NCBI GenBank assembly: GCA_034687125.1
Contig: JAQGBZ010000236.1
Coordinates: forward strand, 34,241-98,240
DNA length: 64,000 bases
Direction of reading: 5' to 3'
DNA from: Neelides folsomi
Lineage: Eukaryota; Arthropoda; Collembola; Neelipleona; Neelidae
Shown: piece after piece, positions 46,880 to 58,173 of the stretch
How positions within the stretch are numbered: position 1 is the stretch's first letter
How the letters are laid out: every line of letters starts with the position of its first letter
Position numbers and translations under genes: made by a program
Notes under the pieces: model-generated
The model's database searches: none
Told to the model about the DNA's origin: nothing
The model's input: only the letters and a program-made list of their open reading frames with translations

Positions 46880-48846
46880 ATGGAAGAATTGAATTTGGCA
46901 TCACTGACTGAGAATCCGAATGATGACAATGCAAAGGCCGTTGAGAATTCGTTCCAACAGAAACAGAATCCTTTGGAAATTTCATTGGTAAAGATTTGTT
47001 GAATTATTAATTTAAAAGCCATAATTCAATAATTTTATTAAATTTAATTATAAAAATTAATCCTCAATGAATTTACTAATTTTTGTTTAATATAAAGGTC
47101 ATTGGAAAATTGCTGAGGATCTTATTAGCCAAATGTGAATCTGTGACAGCAGCTGAAATCCTATCATGCCGATTGATCAATTCTTCCTGGAACAATGAAA
47201 TAATCCGATTGCTCAAAAAGGAATTTCACAAAAGACCTCTTGAAATGAATAAAAAAGAAATCCCAAAGTTCAATGAAGCATTTAAGAATAAATTGGACGA
47301 TCACTACGTAACTTCTTTCTCGTGGGAATTGAAGGAGTTAAATCCAGATGAGGATTTTTCCAATTTTGCAACAATTGCAAAGGACATGACCCAATTTTAT
47401 ATTTTTCGTCATGTAATCGATGTTGGAAATTTCGACGAAATTCCATATAATTTTGAAATAATTCCAATGCAGCCGAATTTCTTTGAGGAACTCATTTTCA
47501 ATTATTTCCCATTCCTCACAACTCTCGGTTTTCTCGACATTTGCTACAAAAAGGACCTTCGGCCTTTGATTTTCCACACAGATGAGGAAAGAATGGATTT
47601 GTACAATTCCTGCAAGTTAAATTCGCTCCAGTCGATAAATGTGAAAGTCTTGAGAGGATTTTTTGAAAACGGGCGAATGCTGTTGGACGAAATTGTGAGG
47701 ATTTCTCCCAAATTGGAAAATATTCGAATTGAACTAGAGGATTCTCAGATCAAATCGGATGTTCATATCTACAAGACTTTGAAATTGATTTCTCAAAAGG
47801 CGCCACAAGTTAAATTTTTGGCATTAGATTACAGAAAATACGGAATCAAAATTGAAATGCCAAATCACGGAGATTTCGAAATGCTCAATTTAAAAAGCTT
47901 TGAATTGTTGGCAACTTTGTAAGATAATTTATTTTATTATTATTTAATTAAACTACCTGTAATTGTTTTAATTATTTTAATATTAATATTAACGTGTTTT
48001 TATTAAAAAATAATTATTAATGAAAGTGTTTATTTTTTCAATTTTAGCGATCAAAATCTGGAGAATTATAAAAGCTGCATCGATTACATTTCACATTCCA
48101 CACCAATTTCAAAGACTGTTGAAAATCTCAAACTTGTAATTGAAAAAACCCGTCAAAGTGAATTTAAATGGGCTTTGGAAGATGCTTTGAAAATCCCGCC
48201 GGTTGGTTTTTTGAATGTGAAAAGTCTTCACATTGAGTTCCAATTCGTTCACAAAGACGAAGAAGAAGAAGGAAGTAAATTATTTCTCATAATACAAAAG
48301 AATTTCCCAGCTCTTGAAAATCTAAAACTGCGCGTTGATTTCATTCCCTTCAAACTTGAATTTCAAGAACCCATGAAGAAATTGAAAAGTTTGAAATTAA
48401 TCGATGCCAAATTGGGAACACGCTGGAGCACTTTAGAGAATTTTTACACATTTTCAGAATCTTTCAAATCATTTGTTCCCAATCTTGTGAATCTCAATAT
48501 TTCTGTTACCGAAATATTGTCAGAGGAGTGTGAAGCCAAACGTCGAGTTTTAGCATATCCATATTTCGTGTGGATGGGACAGAACTGGGAAAATCTGAAG
48601 GCATTCAAACTTTCATTTTTCAATCTGTTTGAATGGGAGAAAGGAACTGCTGAGGAGAATCTGGGAGTTTCCTCAGTCAAAGATCTCTCTGACGCATTTG
48701 GAAATTTCACAACGGAGAAAATAACCAGATTGAAATATTCCGAAATTTTGACATATGATTTCGAAAAGCTCAAATCTCCTGAAAAAACCATTTTTGTAAA
48801 TTGGCTCAAAGCCCATTTCCCATTAGTCAAAGCAGTCAAGCATTGA
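46880..48846 (+). CDS. F-box-like / leucine-rich repeat protein, family copy 3
   Basis: Three exons (46880-46987, 47098-47918, 48048-48846) give 575 residues. Exon 1 ends QNPLEISL, a short motif shared with the first exon of the pseudogene copy at 62.6 kb (NPFEIPV). Exon 2 has AAEILSCRLINSSWNNEIIR, the clearest F-box-like C-half in this family. Leucine-rich segments include FPALENLKLRVDFIP and MKKLKSLKLIDAKLG. The family block is YPYFVWMGQNWENL, FEWEKGTAEENLGVSSVKDL and a GNFTTEKITRLK segment. It is adjacent to copy 2 in the same orientation, so they form a tandem pair. It lacks the long acidic N-terminus of copy 2. Confidence 0.75.
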
Positions 48847-49330
48847 ATTATGTATGATCTAAAATGGTTCTATTTAATGTATAAATTATTTAATGTAAAT
48901 TACATAATATTTACATATTATAAGATAAACATACGTGCTGGCCTGTGAATACCAATATTTGCATATTTATAATTATTATTTTATAATCAACTCTCTGGTC
49001 TTTGCATAAAGCTAGTAATTCAATATATAATTGACAATGCATCATTTTCCAAATTATGAATAATTAGTATGAGTACACATATGCAAATTATATAAATTAA
49101 TGAATAAAATCATATCTTTTATATCTTAAGAAATACAATATATAGCAATTGTCAATCCAAGTTGTAATGGTTTCTATTTAAACGAATACAAAATATTTAT
49201 AGAATAACAAGTGCTCCCGATCCCGATATAAACTGTCGAACCGATGGTGAAAAGAGGTGAAAAATAAATATATTATATTTTATTGTTAACTTGATTTACT
49301 TCACATTATAATATTTTCGCACATCATAAT
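48847..49330. other. Convergent intergenic region
   Basis: It lies between the 3' ends of leucine-rich copy 3 (plus) and an IR gene (minus). AT-rich, with nothing else recognised. Confidence 0.5.
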
Positions 49331-51358
49331 TTAGACAATTAATTCTAAAATGAAAAATATCGCACTAAAAATAATATTCATTAGATAAAGTAATATTGTC
49401 GAAGCAAGGCCTATTAAATTCAACGGTTTTTCATTATTTACCACACCGGGTTTTTTGGTTTGCTTATCAGGAATTAGTTCTTTTGGAGGATTTGACATAT
49501 TATTGATTATTTTAATAAATGCTTTTTTATAATCGTTTTTCACATACATATCAAATCTCTCATTCCATACATTGTAAAAGTTTCCTTGTTCTAATCTTAA
49601 TATTAAATTACGAACAAAAGGGTTGAGAAAGTTTTTAGAATAAATCAGAGGAACTCTCGAGATAAATCTAGAATCCGTTCCCTCGTTTTTTAATACAAAG
49701 ATATCTTTGTACAGATTAAATAGGGTGGTAAGAATTTCTAAACGGATTTTTTCATCAACGAGTACAAAATTATCAGGGAGATTTTCATGAATTAGCTTTG
49801 ATTTTGATCGAAGGTTCATTACCAATCCTTTCAAATCATCATCAAAAGTTGATATGATGGATTTTTCTAATTTGTAAATATCAATATTGAAATTATTTAA
49901 TCGCAATTCAGAGATTATACTTATAAACTCTGGAATAATGCGGATGGTCCGAGAACTATTTGAATCAACAATTATAATTTGCACATATTTTGTAGTAAAT
50001 GTTTGTAGTTCAGAATTAGAAAGTTCTTCAAATGACCGGGGCAATTTCGGTGGTTTTTCAGTTGCGAAAAACGTGAAAAATTTTCCTTTATAAGCAGAGC
50101 TCAAAATCAAACTGATTAAAATCCAAAGACTCAAAATAAAAAATAATTTGTTGGTCATTTTGGTCAACTTTTGTGTTTTGGGCGAACTGTGTTCAAGCAA
50201 AGATTCAAATATTAATGAAAAAAAATTGATTTGATTAAAATTAAATATTCTTTTGGAAAATAGAGAAAGTAAGCACATGATGATTAAAGCTATAATAAAA
50301 CATCTCCAAATTATTGAATCAAATGGTTGGATTAACATAAAAATGTTTAATTTTTCCTTTTTAAATATCCCAACGTAAGAAAATAAATTTGTTCCTGCTG
50401 ACAAAAAATCTAAAGTTAATGAACTTTGTAATAAATTTGGATTTAAAACTTCTTCGATTTGTTTTGTAAATGAAATTGTGTGATATAAATCCCCAATAGA
50501 TTCGTATGATTTTGCAAAATCAACTTGACTTAAATTTAAATGAACCAAAATTGCTACTTGGCCACAATTTATTGAAACATAATCTATTATTTTCCCGCAT
50601 TCTTTCAAAATAGATAAATAATGTATTTTGGAAACAGCAACTGTATTTTGTTCTAAATCGCGATTTTTATCTTCCCATGATTTTTTTAAATCTTTTTCTT
50701 CCCAAACTCCATTTTTTGAATTTGGTAAAGAAATGAAAGTTTTGTTGATTTGGAATTTATTTAAAAGGCAACTCATGCACAGCAAATTTAATTCTTTCGG
50801 CCAATTTGATCCAATCGATATTAAAAATATTGAACTTGAAATAATTTTTCGTGCTAATTGAATAGTTTTGTAAATATTTTCAAAATATATTTTATTAATT
50901 GATGAAAATGCAAAAATTATATAATTTGAATTAAAAACTTTGCTTTCAAAGGAATGTGCTCTATTTTGAATTAATTCGATTTCTACATCTTTTCCCATTA
51001 ATGGGAAAATATAAAATTTTGCTCTACATGGAATAAACTTTGTTTGGTAAAATGCTTTTGGGCCGTTTAAATTTGAATAATTTGCAATTTCGCCCACTCG
51101 CATTTGATGCCTCATCATGTCTTTATTTATCGATTGAATTGCAAATACTGTATTAAAATGTAAATAATAGTTTAAATATGAAATTGACAAATTGTCAATT
51201 CTCCAATCACCCACAAGTTGAGTCAGACATTGAGAAAATAAATTAAAGCAATCTGACCTACTTTCAACAAATGTTGCTTTATAATTTGAATATTTTAACT
51301 CGCCATATGAATGATTTATTGCTAAAAGTAGAAATTTGATAATAAATTTACAAATCAT
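49331..51358 (-). CDS. Divergent ionotropic receptor (IR), intronless
   Basis: A single 675-codon frame. After a signal peptide there is a long, poorly conserved extracellular region. The channel core follows: a first membrane helix at about residues 348-367 (SIIWRCFIIALIIMCLLSLF); a short pore-like segment; then a helix ending in SAYKGKFFTFF (about 404-425); an S2-like half; and a last helix at about 648-672. SAYKGK occupies the place of the SYTANLAAF motif of glutamate receptors, as in divergent IRs. Such proteins are cation channels on chemosensory neurons and need a co-receptor. No clear ligand-binding Arg or acidic residues are visible, as is usual for divergent IRs. Intronless divergent IRs are common in arthropods. 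It has a dead relative at 12-14 kb. Confidence 0.85.
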   Translation of the reverse strand: MICKFIIKFLLLAINHSYGELKYSNYKATFVESRSDCFNLFSQCLTQLVGDWRIDNLSISYLNYYLHFNTVFAIQSINKDMMRHQMRVGEIANYSNLNGPKAFYQTKFIPCRAKFYIFPLMGKDVEIELIQNRAHSFESKVFNSNYIIFAFSSINKIYFENIYKTIQLARKIISSSIFLISIGSNWPKELNLLCMSCLLNKFQINKTFISLPNSKNGVWEEKDLKKSWEDKNRDLEQNTVAVSKIHYLSILKECGKIIDYVSINCGQVAILVHLNLSQVDFAKSYESIGDLYHTISFTKQIEEVLNPNLLQSSLTLDFLSAGTNLFSYVGIFKKEKLNIFMLIQPFDSIIWRCFIIALIIMCLLSLFSKRIFNFNQINFFSLIFESLLEHSSPKTQKLTKMTNKLFFILSLWILISLILSSAYKGKFFTFFATEKPPKLPRSFEELSNSELQTFTTKYVQIIIVDSNSSRTIRIIPEFISIISELRLNNFNIDIYKLEKSIISTFDDDLKGLVMNLRSKSKLIHENLPDNFVLVDEKIRLEILTTLFNLYKDIFVLKNEGTDSRFISRVPLIYSKNFLNPFVRNLILRLEQGNFYNVWNERFDMYVKNDYKKAFIKIINNMSNPPKELIPDKQTKKPGVVNNEKPLNLIGLASTILLYLMNIIFSAIFFILELIV

Positions 51359-52377
51359 GTTATTTTTTAAAAAAATTAATCGAATAAATTACCAGTAAAT
51401 TCACGAAAGTGATTGAGATTTATCGATGTTTTAATATTAATTTAAGTTTAAATTATTTCCATATAATATAGGTAACTAGTGTTAGTGTAGAGTAAATACT
51501 TTTTCTAAAAGAATCAATTTAACATCAAAGAATGCAAACTAAATTCTATTACATGTTACATCATCTATCTAACTTTATGTATACGTTATACGTTGAAACT
51601 TTCACGATAAGCAATAAAATATTAATCTTGTGTTTTGTTTTATCCAATGATCAATTTTCTTAATAATAAGTGTATTTGTATATATATGCATGTTTGTTAA
51701 CTAAATAACTTATAACTTATACATTGTTCATTTATTGTTTATAAAACTTTGCAGACAACCTTTTTATTATTTTTCATTGATAGTTCGTCCAATTCATTTA
51801 ATTCACAGACATGAAACAATAATAATTTTATAATACAATCCTTAAGGCCCTTTAACAAATTCACCCATGATCGGGTATGTAAATATTTACCATTGATGTC
51901 AACATATCGATGTGTAATGTGTAATTATTGTTTGTAAATAAAACTTACTTTATAATAATTTAAGTCACGGTGAATGATTTTGATAACTTCCTAAAAATAA
52001 TGTTTTATGTTGCCATGCCATGCGCGAAATTTACAATATGCCCAAAAAGATAGGGTTACTTATAGACATTTGACATTTTTCATGTTAAATACCAACATGC
52101 AACACTACCACTACAATTAATACTTATTATTACTATTACGTTTATCATTAACATAATCGCATATTCCGAATTATAATGATAATAATAATGCCAACGATGT
52201 GATAAAATTTATTAACATTTATTATTAAATTTAGTTTTCAGATGGATATATTTTCTTATATCTAAATCATATATTTAGAATTTTAGAAACAATATTAATT
52301 TAATCAATAGAATAAATTTTTTAGTAGACAAACTTATCCAAGTTAACAATATTAAAAACATTGAAATTATACATGTA
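51359..52377. other. Spacer between two IR genes
   Basis: AT-rich sequence with short non-coding frames only. It should contain the promoter of the IR gene at 49-51 kb. Confidence 0.45.
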
Positions 52378-54384
52378 TCATAAACAAGTAGAACATCTAG
52401 TTGCCTTTGAGCAAATCCACCGAAGTTGGGCATTAAAAATGTTAGGTAAAATTTCTCTCAATGCACCTTCTAAAATTGAAATAGAAATTCCAATGAAGAA
52501 AAAATTAAATGCGCCTTTTAAATTTTCAAATTTAAGTTTTCGTGGTCCATCTTTGCCAAAATTAAAAATGGGCTTTTGGCCAATTTCCCTTTCCCATTGG
52601 ATTCTTTCAGCCCTTACATTTTCCAAATCTAAATGAGTCATCCTATCCACAATGCCCGTGTCCAAATAAGCTCCAATCACGCGATCGAAGTTTTTAATAA
52701 AAACAGCTTTGGGCTCATAAGCCCAACCAGCAGCATGAGGAGAAAATGTCGCTTCCTTCGACTGTACAAAAGGATTCTTTCTCGATCTTCCGCTAAAATT
52801 CCGATAAAACAATAATTTTGACTCCGACTCGTAAGAAATACAAGCAAAGTCCGATTCAAGTGTTTTAAGGAAACAAGTCACAGGATCATTTTCGTAACTC
52901 ATCCTTCTTGTGATTTCCATATAAATGTAATTTGTGGATTTTCGCATGTTAAATTCCGCCGAACCGCCGATTGCAGCTTGTTCCAAACCAAACTTATAGT
53001 TGGAATTGACAAGTTGATCGAAAGTTTCTGGTCTTGTTTGTTTAAGAGGAAAAACGAGAGCGCCGAATAATTTGGATTTGTAAGCAGTTGTAACAACTAC
53101 AGAAAAAATGAACCAAGCAACTGTTAATACTTTCCCTGCTTTGAATGCATTATCAATAGGGCCAAAACCTTGGTCGAGTAAATTCCCTAATACAAAATTA
53201 AAATTAATTGTAAATAAACATGACTTGATTTCTACATAGGAAATGAGAAAAAATAAAATAAGTGCGATGAATGTCGAAGCCAATAGGAAAATCCAAGAAG
53301 GAACATCAAATGACCAAAATACAGATTTCCAAGTGTAAATGGGATTTGGTTCAGCTACCGTGAAAATAATTCTAAGGAACGTAAAAGGCTTCGTAAATCC
53401 TAAAACTTTGCTCCTAACAAAAATCTGTCCACAGATTAAAGCAATATCTGCACGGCCGTGAATAATATCCCCAGTTGAACCAGTCCAATTCCCGCTTGGC
53501 AAAGGCCCGCCAGAACTTCCCCCAATCCCAGTTTTTAGCGTGTAGGTAAAATTAAATATTTTCGTAATTTCTTGGAAAACTTGAACTTGAGCTCCACGCT
53601 TAAATTTATAATTTCCCGCAGAGTCCGTTTTTAGTTCTACAGACATTATGATCTTCCAGGGCGAACTTATCCTCAGAGTTCTTCCTTCAAAATTATTCAA
53701 CAAATCGGGATAGAATTCTACACGGTTTTTTGTAAATAATGATGGTAAGTTCTTTTCGTTTATTTCGAATAAAGTTTTGTGGATATTTTCTTGAGGATTG
53801 CAAAAGAAACAACCGGTTGAGAGGATTATTTGAAAATTCCCTCCATTTTGTAATGTACTTGCAATTAACCTGAATTTTATTTTTTGAGTAAAAGTCATTT
53901 TTAGGATTTTATCCACTAAGGAATGTTGCGGCGAAATGAATAAATAAGTATCAGTTTCGGAGTCTTTGTGAGTAATTGGGAGAAATAGAGGAGTTAGAAG
54001 ACGGAAAAGAACTGATGAAATTTTGGGTGAGGCTTCGGAAAGAAAAAGAATTGTCATAACGCAACGTTTCGAATTGTATTTATGAATATTTTTAATAGAG
54101 GATAATTCCCTGTGATATGATTCGTAATTGTAAATATAAAATGAATTCGATTCATATATATTTGTGTTATTAAATAAAAAGGGATAATTTTTAAGTGTTG
54201 TAAAATCATAAATTAAAAGCACGTCACAAAAAGTGAAATGTTTTTCAATAAAATTTACTGAGAATTTGTTTAAGATTTTAATTGAATTTTCCGATTTCTC
54301 AAATAAAATTGCTGAATAACAATAATAACAATTTATTATAACAATAATAAAAATTATTAAAAGTAAAACTTTCTTTTTGACCAT
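52378..54384 (-). CDS. Divergent ionotropic receptor (IR) with recognisable ligand-binding half, intronless
   Basis: A single 668-codon frame with a hydrophobic signal-like start (VLLLIIFIIVIINCYYCYS). From about residue 230 it shows the S1 half of a glutamate-receptor ligand domain: GRTLRISSPWKIIM, a putative binding loop, and GRADIALICGQIFVRSKVLG. The last is the standard motif before the first helix, and its Arg lies where ligand-contacting residues often sit. Helices follow at about 362-383 and 417-437, ending TTAYKSKLFGALV. The S2 half includes RPETFDQLVNSNYKFG and a final helix near FFFIGISISIL. It is more conserved than its neighbour at 49.3 kb and not a recent duplicate of it. Probable role: chemosensory cation channel. 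Confidence 0.87.
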   Translation of the reverse strand: MVKKKVLLLIIFIIVIINCYYCYSAILFEKSENSIKILNKFSVNFIEKHFTFCDVLLIYDFTTLKNYPFLFNNTNIYESNSFYIYNYESYHRELSSIKNIHKYNSKRCVMTILFLSEASPKISSVLFRLLTPLFLPITHKDSETDTYLFISPQHSLVDKILKMTFTQKIKFRLIASTLQNGGNFQIILSTGCFFCNPQENIHKTLFEINEKNLPSLFTKNRVEFYPDLLNNFEGRTLRISSPWKIIMSVELKTDSAGNYKFKRGAQVQVFQEITKIFNFTYTLKTGIGGSSGGPLPSGNWTGSTGDIIHGRADIALICGQIFVRSKVLGFTKPFTFLRIIFTVAEPNPIYTWKSVFWSFDVPSWIFLLASTFIALILFFLISYVEIKSCLFTINFNFVLGNLLDQGFGPIDNAFKAGKVLTVAWFIFSVVVTTAYKSKLFGALVFPLKQTRPETFDQLVNSNYKFGLEQAAIGGSAEFNMRKSTNYIYMEITRRMSYENDPVTCFLKTLESDFACISYESESKLLFYRNFSGRSRKNPFVQSKEATFSPHAAGWAYEPKAVFIKNFDRVIGAYLDTGIVDRMTHLDLENVRAERIQWEREIGQKPIFNFGKDGPRKLKFENLKGAFNFFFIGISISILEGALREILPNIFNAQLRWICSKATRCSTCL

Positions 54385-55339
54385 TTTAATTGAGAAAAAA
54401 TTTAAAGATTAATTTGAATATTGTACTGAAATAAATACCATTTATTAATTATTATAAAGCTATTTTGTTAATTGCTGACTTTTAACTCATTTTCAACAAA
54501 ACCAAAATTAGCCAATATTTTGTGCTAAAATGGAGTCAATTTCCTTCTTAACCTCAAACTACTTTTTATATTCCAATTTTATTAGTTTGATTGATTTTCC
54601 TCTCATTATTTTTGATTAGATTTAAATAATTAACTGTATTCATACATAAGATCATACTGCAACAATAAACAATGAGAAGTAAGCTGTCACTTTCGACATA
54701 AAAGAAGCAAATGGAGAATGTATATTTATTGCCATTTCAAATTGCATAAACGTCTCTTAGTTAACGAACAAGAGTATTCATTTATTAATTTGAAGACAAA
54801 ATGAAGGCTACAAAAGGGATTTATCATTTGTAAGTCCTAATTAATTTAATTGGCAATGTAATATCAAAACTTCGTAAATTATTCCATTTGTGTGAGATTA
54901 TTTCATAGAGTGTCTATAATGCTCAAAGCTGTACCATATTATCTATTAATCGTGCGTTTGTTATATTTATTCCCCAAATTGGCTTATGAGAACGATTATT
55001 CTTTGTAATTTGAATAAGTTGCAGTTTAAAGTTCAGTTTTATTGGGCATCTTTTTTATTCTAACACGGTAAGGTATTTGACATATCTTATAATTTATCAA
55101 AGACTTTAACATTGACCTTGCTTGCTTTCTTTTGACATTTACACGCATAAATATCATTTTCACTTTAATGTTAAATACACCATACATTTTAAACAGTTGA
55201 TTGCTTAAAATGTATATATAAGTAGATAGACATTTAATCATACTTCTAAAGTTGTCAACATGAATAGGAGTCGATCGAATGAGTCGAAATAATTCATACT
55301 ATGATACTCTATGCATTTATGCTAAATCTATATATATAG
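54385..55339. other. Intergenic region
   Basis: AT-rich with no supported feature. The promoter of the IR gene at 52.4-54.4 kb should lie at the left end. Confidence 0.45.
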
Positions 55340-55870
55340 ATAGCAGCAGAGCCGTAACTCCGCTGAGTCGCACTGAGACAAAGATCTCAGGGCTCCCGAC
55401 CTAAAAGGGACCCCGACGATTTTTCTAAATTGGTGTAGATATTATCGAGGCACCAAATAAAAAAATCAATTTTCAAACTATCTTTTTATATTCATTTAAT
55501 GCTGTTTCATTAAAAAATTTATAATCTTTTCTAGATTACCTACTTCTAAATATAAAATATGCTAGGGTATACAAAATAAAAAAGCAAATTTTATAGAACA
55601 ATAATATTAAAGGGGGCCTCAAAAAATTAAAATTCTTATTTACAGAAAAATTCTCAGAACCTGTACCATTAATTATTTTTAGTCTAAATTTGAAAAAATT
55701 TCTCAGGACCAGACGGTACTGTTACAGATTTTTGTACAGATTTAAAAAAATTGGACGACCTTATTACAAAGTTTTTTTTAATTTAAATTAAAAAAAATTT
55801 TGCGGGACCTGGCGGTCGCGTAACAGATTTCTGACTGAATTTTTAAAAAACAGAATACTAAAAATCGTAT
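55340..55870. repeat. Degenerate dispersed repeat
   Basis: It starts with a GC-rich block (CAGAGCCGTAACTCCGCTGA…GGGACCCCGACG) that looks like a DNA-transposon end. AT-rich sequence follows with three decayed copies of a phrase resembling CAGGACC…ACGGT…GTTACAGATTT (about 55660-55840). No target duplication was found. Probably an old transposon remnant. Confidence 0.4.
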
Positions 55871-55939
55871 AGAGTATGTATTAATAAAAATCTATAGGTA
55901 AGTAAATATTTGTATTCATTATACAGGAGTTACAGAACT

Positions 55940-56530
55940 CCTAAAACGAGCGAAAGAAACGTTTCCGACGAACGTTCCATTCGAACGTTCAATGGAAACA
56001 GAAACCTCTGCAAAAAAGTGAGCTTTTTGCTCACTTTTGATCCTTCAGCAGTTCAGTTCAGTGCATTAGAGAAAATGAACTGAATGTGAGCTGAACTTAG
56101 CGACGATCTTATGGCGACCATAGTGAACTGAACTGAACTGAGCGCTGGAAGAAAAAATAGTGAACTGAACGAAATCGCTCAATTCTGTAAAGCGGTTTGA
56201 TAAATACAATGCATTAAACATACTTTTCGCTCACGGTTTCGCTTTCGATAACAACTTTTCGCTCACGGTTCAGAACCATACATGGTTTATCAAACCTATT
56301 ACATAGGGAACTTTTCGCTCACTAGTCGTTCAGCTCAGCACATTATTCATTATAGTAAAGAACTGAAATGAGCTAAGGCGTTATGGTGAACGAAGTGAAC
56401 TGTGCTGAACTTAGCGAGATGTGGAGAGCTTAGTGTGCTGAACTGAGCGATGAAGGAAAATAATTTTAGTGAACTGAGCGATTTCGCTCAGTTCAGAGCT
56501 ACGCAGAGGTTTGCTCTGTACAAGAAGTAC
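55940..56530. repeat. Hairpin-rich repeat built from GAACTGAGC / TTCGCTCAC words
   Basis: About 590 bases are crowded with short words: GAACTGA or CTGAACT at least ten times, and TTCGCTCAC or GTGAGC in both orientations, for example GTGAGCTTTTTGCTCAC and GAGCGATTTCGCTC. AAACCTCTGC at about 55999 pairs with GCAGAGGTTT at about 56504, suggesting terminal inverted repeats of a non-autonomous transposon. No target duplication was confirmed. It has no coding capacity. Confidence 0.6.
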
Positions 56531-56814
56531 TGTCCCTTTGCCTTTGCTTACATTTAGATAAGTAGGAACGCTGTTTAGAAAAATTAAAATGTAATTTCAA
56601 CAAAGAATAGAATTTTCAATTAAAAATGCAGGATAATGATCTTCAAAGAATTAAACCAAACCTATTTAAATACATGTCGCAAGAAATAGTTCGCTAGTAA
56701 AGTCCGGGAGTCGTGTGTCTGATTTCTTGTATATGCGCATCTATTATATGTATTTTATACTCATATCACATTAATATTGCTAAAATTGACTAAAATTGTT
56801 TTTTCTCCATTAAG

Positions 56815-57478
56815 CTATTTGAACCCAAGCAATTTTTTCTTTCCTATGCAAACATGCATCAATATGCCACCGGTTATGAAGCTGTCAATGGGATATGTGC
56901 AAAGAGTGTAGATGATCTTAAAAATATGTATTTCAAAGTGGCCTTTACACTCTTCGACATGAACTTGACATTCGGAAACGGGAAAAGTTTCCATATGACC
57001 TGCACTCCACTTAATTCAGTATTGGCGAGTTTGTAGGGAACTTTAAAAAACACTCCAATTGATGATATTGTGGGTGTTATCACGGCAGCTAATGGAGCTG
57101 GATTAATTCAACCAAAAGATTTTGCAAAATTTAAATGTGAACCAACGTGCTACTTAACTGGTCTTCCAATCGGTTATCCAGTCGGTTCCAAAGCAGAATT
57201 ACTCAGTAAATAACAATTAACAATATTCAAAATTAATAAATATTATTTTATATCAAAATTATTTAATAAAAGATTGTTATATTTTATATTAAAAAATATT
57301 ATCTTTTAAGGAAACTCTTTGGTGAATCTTTCCTGGACATAACCCTAATTCTGAAATTACGGGAACTGCAATGCTTATGTTCAAATGTTTAAATGGGGAA
57401 GCCCTTTGGGGATTTGTGTCACTCACCGAACAACAACCCATTCACAAATGTGATTACATCCCAGAAATTCAATCCTGA
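56815..57478 (+). pseudogene. Unrecognised gene with internal stops
   Basis: After an acceptor-like TTAAG a frame reads LFEPKQFFLSYANMHQYATG and continues with a GICAKSVDDLKN segment to NSVLASL, where a TAG (57034-57036) interrupts it. The same frame goes on with GTLKNTPIDDIVGVITAANG to CYLTGLPIGYPVGSKAELL and a donor-like GTAAAT. A further coding-like piece (GHNPNSEITGTAMLMFKCLN to IHKCDYIPEIQ, stop at 57476-57478) follows in a shifted frame. Cysteines are sparse but regularly placed, as in a secreted protein. The first exon is missing or unrecognised. I cannot name the family. One stop and one frame break make it a likely pseudogene. Confidence 0.45.
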
Positions 57479-58173
57479 TTACTGATTATTATGAGTCAAA
57501 CTTATGCGAATGCTTATCCATAAGTCATATAAATCAATCTTATTACCATTATGATTAATAATTGCCCTTGACCCAATTTCATCAACATTAAATCTATGAT
57601 ATTATATATATATATATATATGAAATTTGAGATTGGTGCATACTATTGGAAAGAAAATTTAAAATTTAAATAATAATGCAACAACAACAACAACATTGGA
57701 TAAATAAAATCTACTTATTTATGGGTTAAATAATTTATTAAATAAATTTATTTATTTATGCTATCACGTTTACAAATCAAAGAAAATTAACAATGTTTTA
57801 CTACTTATAATCTAATACTAAAGGATAATCTAATGTAAGGTTAATTTACTCTTCCAACTCCAATAAGAATAATTAAAATGATATATTTAGAAACAATAAT
57901 ATAAAATAATTAATGGATACATTAATTTTAATATCTACTTAAAGAATGTATAAAATCTAAATAATAATAATAATAATAATTTAACGTGTGTTTGTATACC
58001 ATATCTCTGAAGATATTAACTACACTGTACTGCTTAAAATATTTTGTAATTCATAACATATTTAAAGTGTAGTGAAATTTTTAATAGACTATTAATTGAC
58101 TATTAGAGATTTAATTATAAATTATAACTTTTAAAGAAACATTTTTTTCTTTATTTTTAAATAATATTAAATA
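57479..58173. other. Intergenic spacer with microsatellites
   Basis: Simple repeats only: (TA)n near 57604-57621, (CAA)n near 57680 and (ATA)n near 57960-57980. No gene is supported. Confidence 0.55.

Noticed and set aside
57960..57980. (ATA)n run considered as a CRISPR or satellite unit
   Set aside because: A plain trinucleotide microsatellite without spacers.
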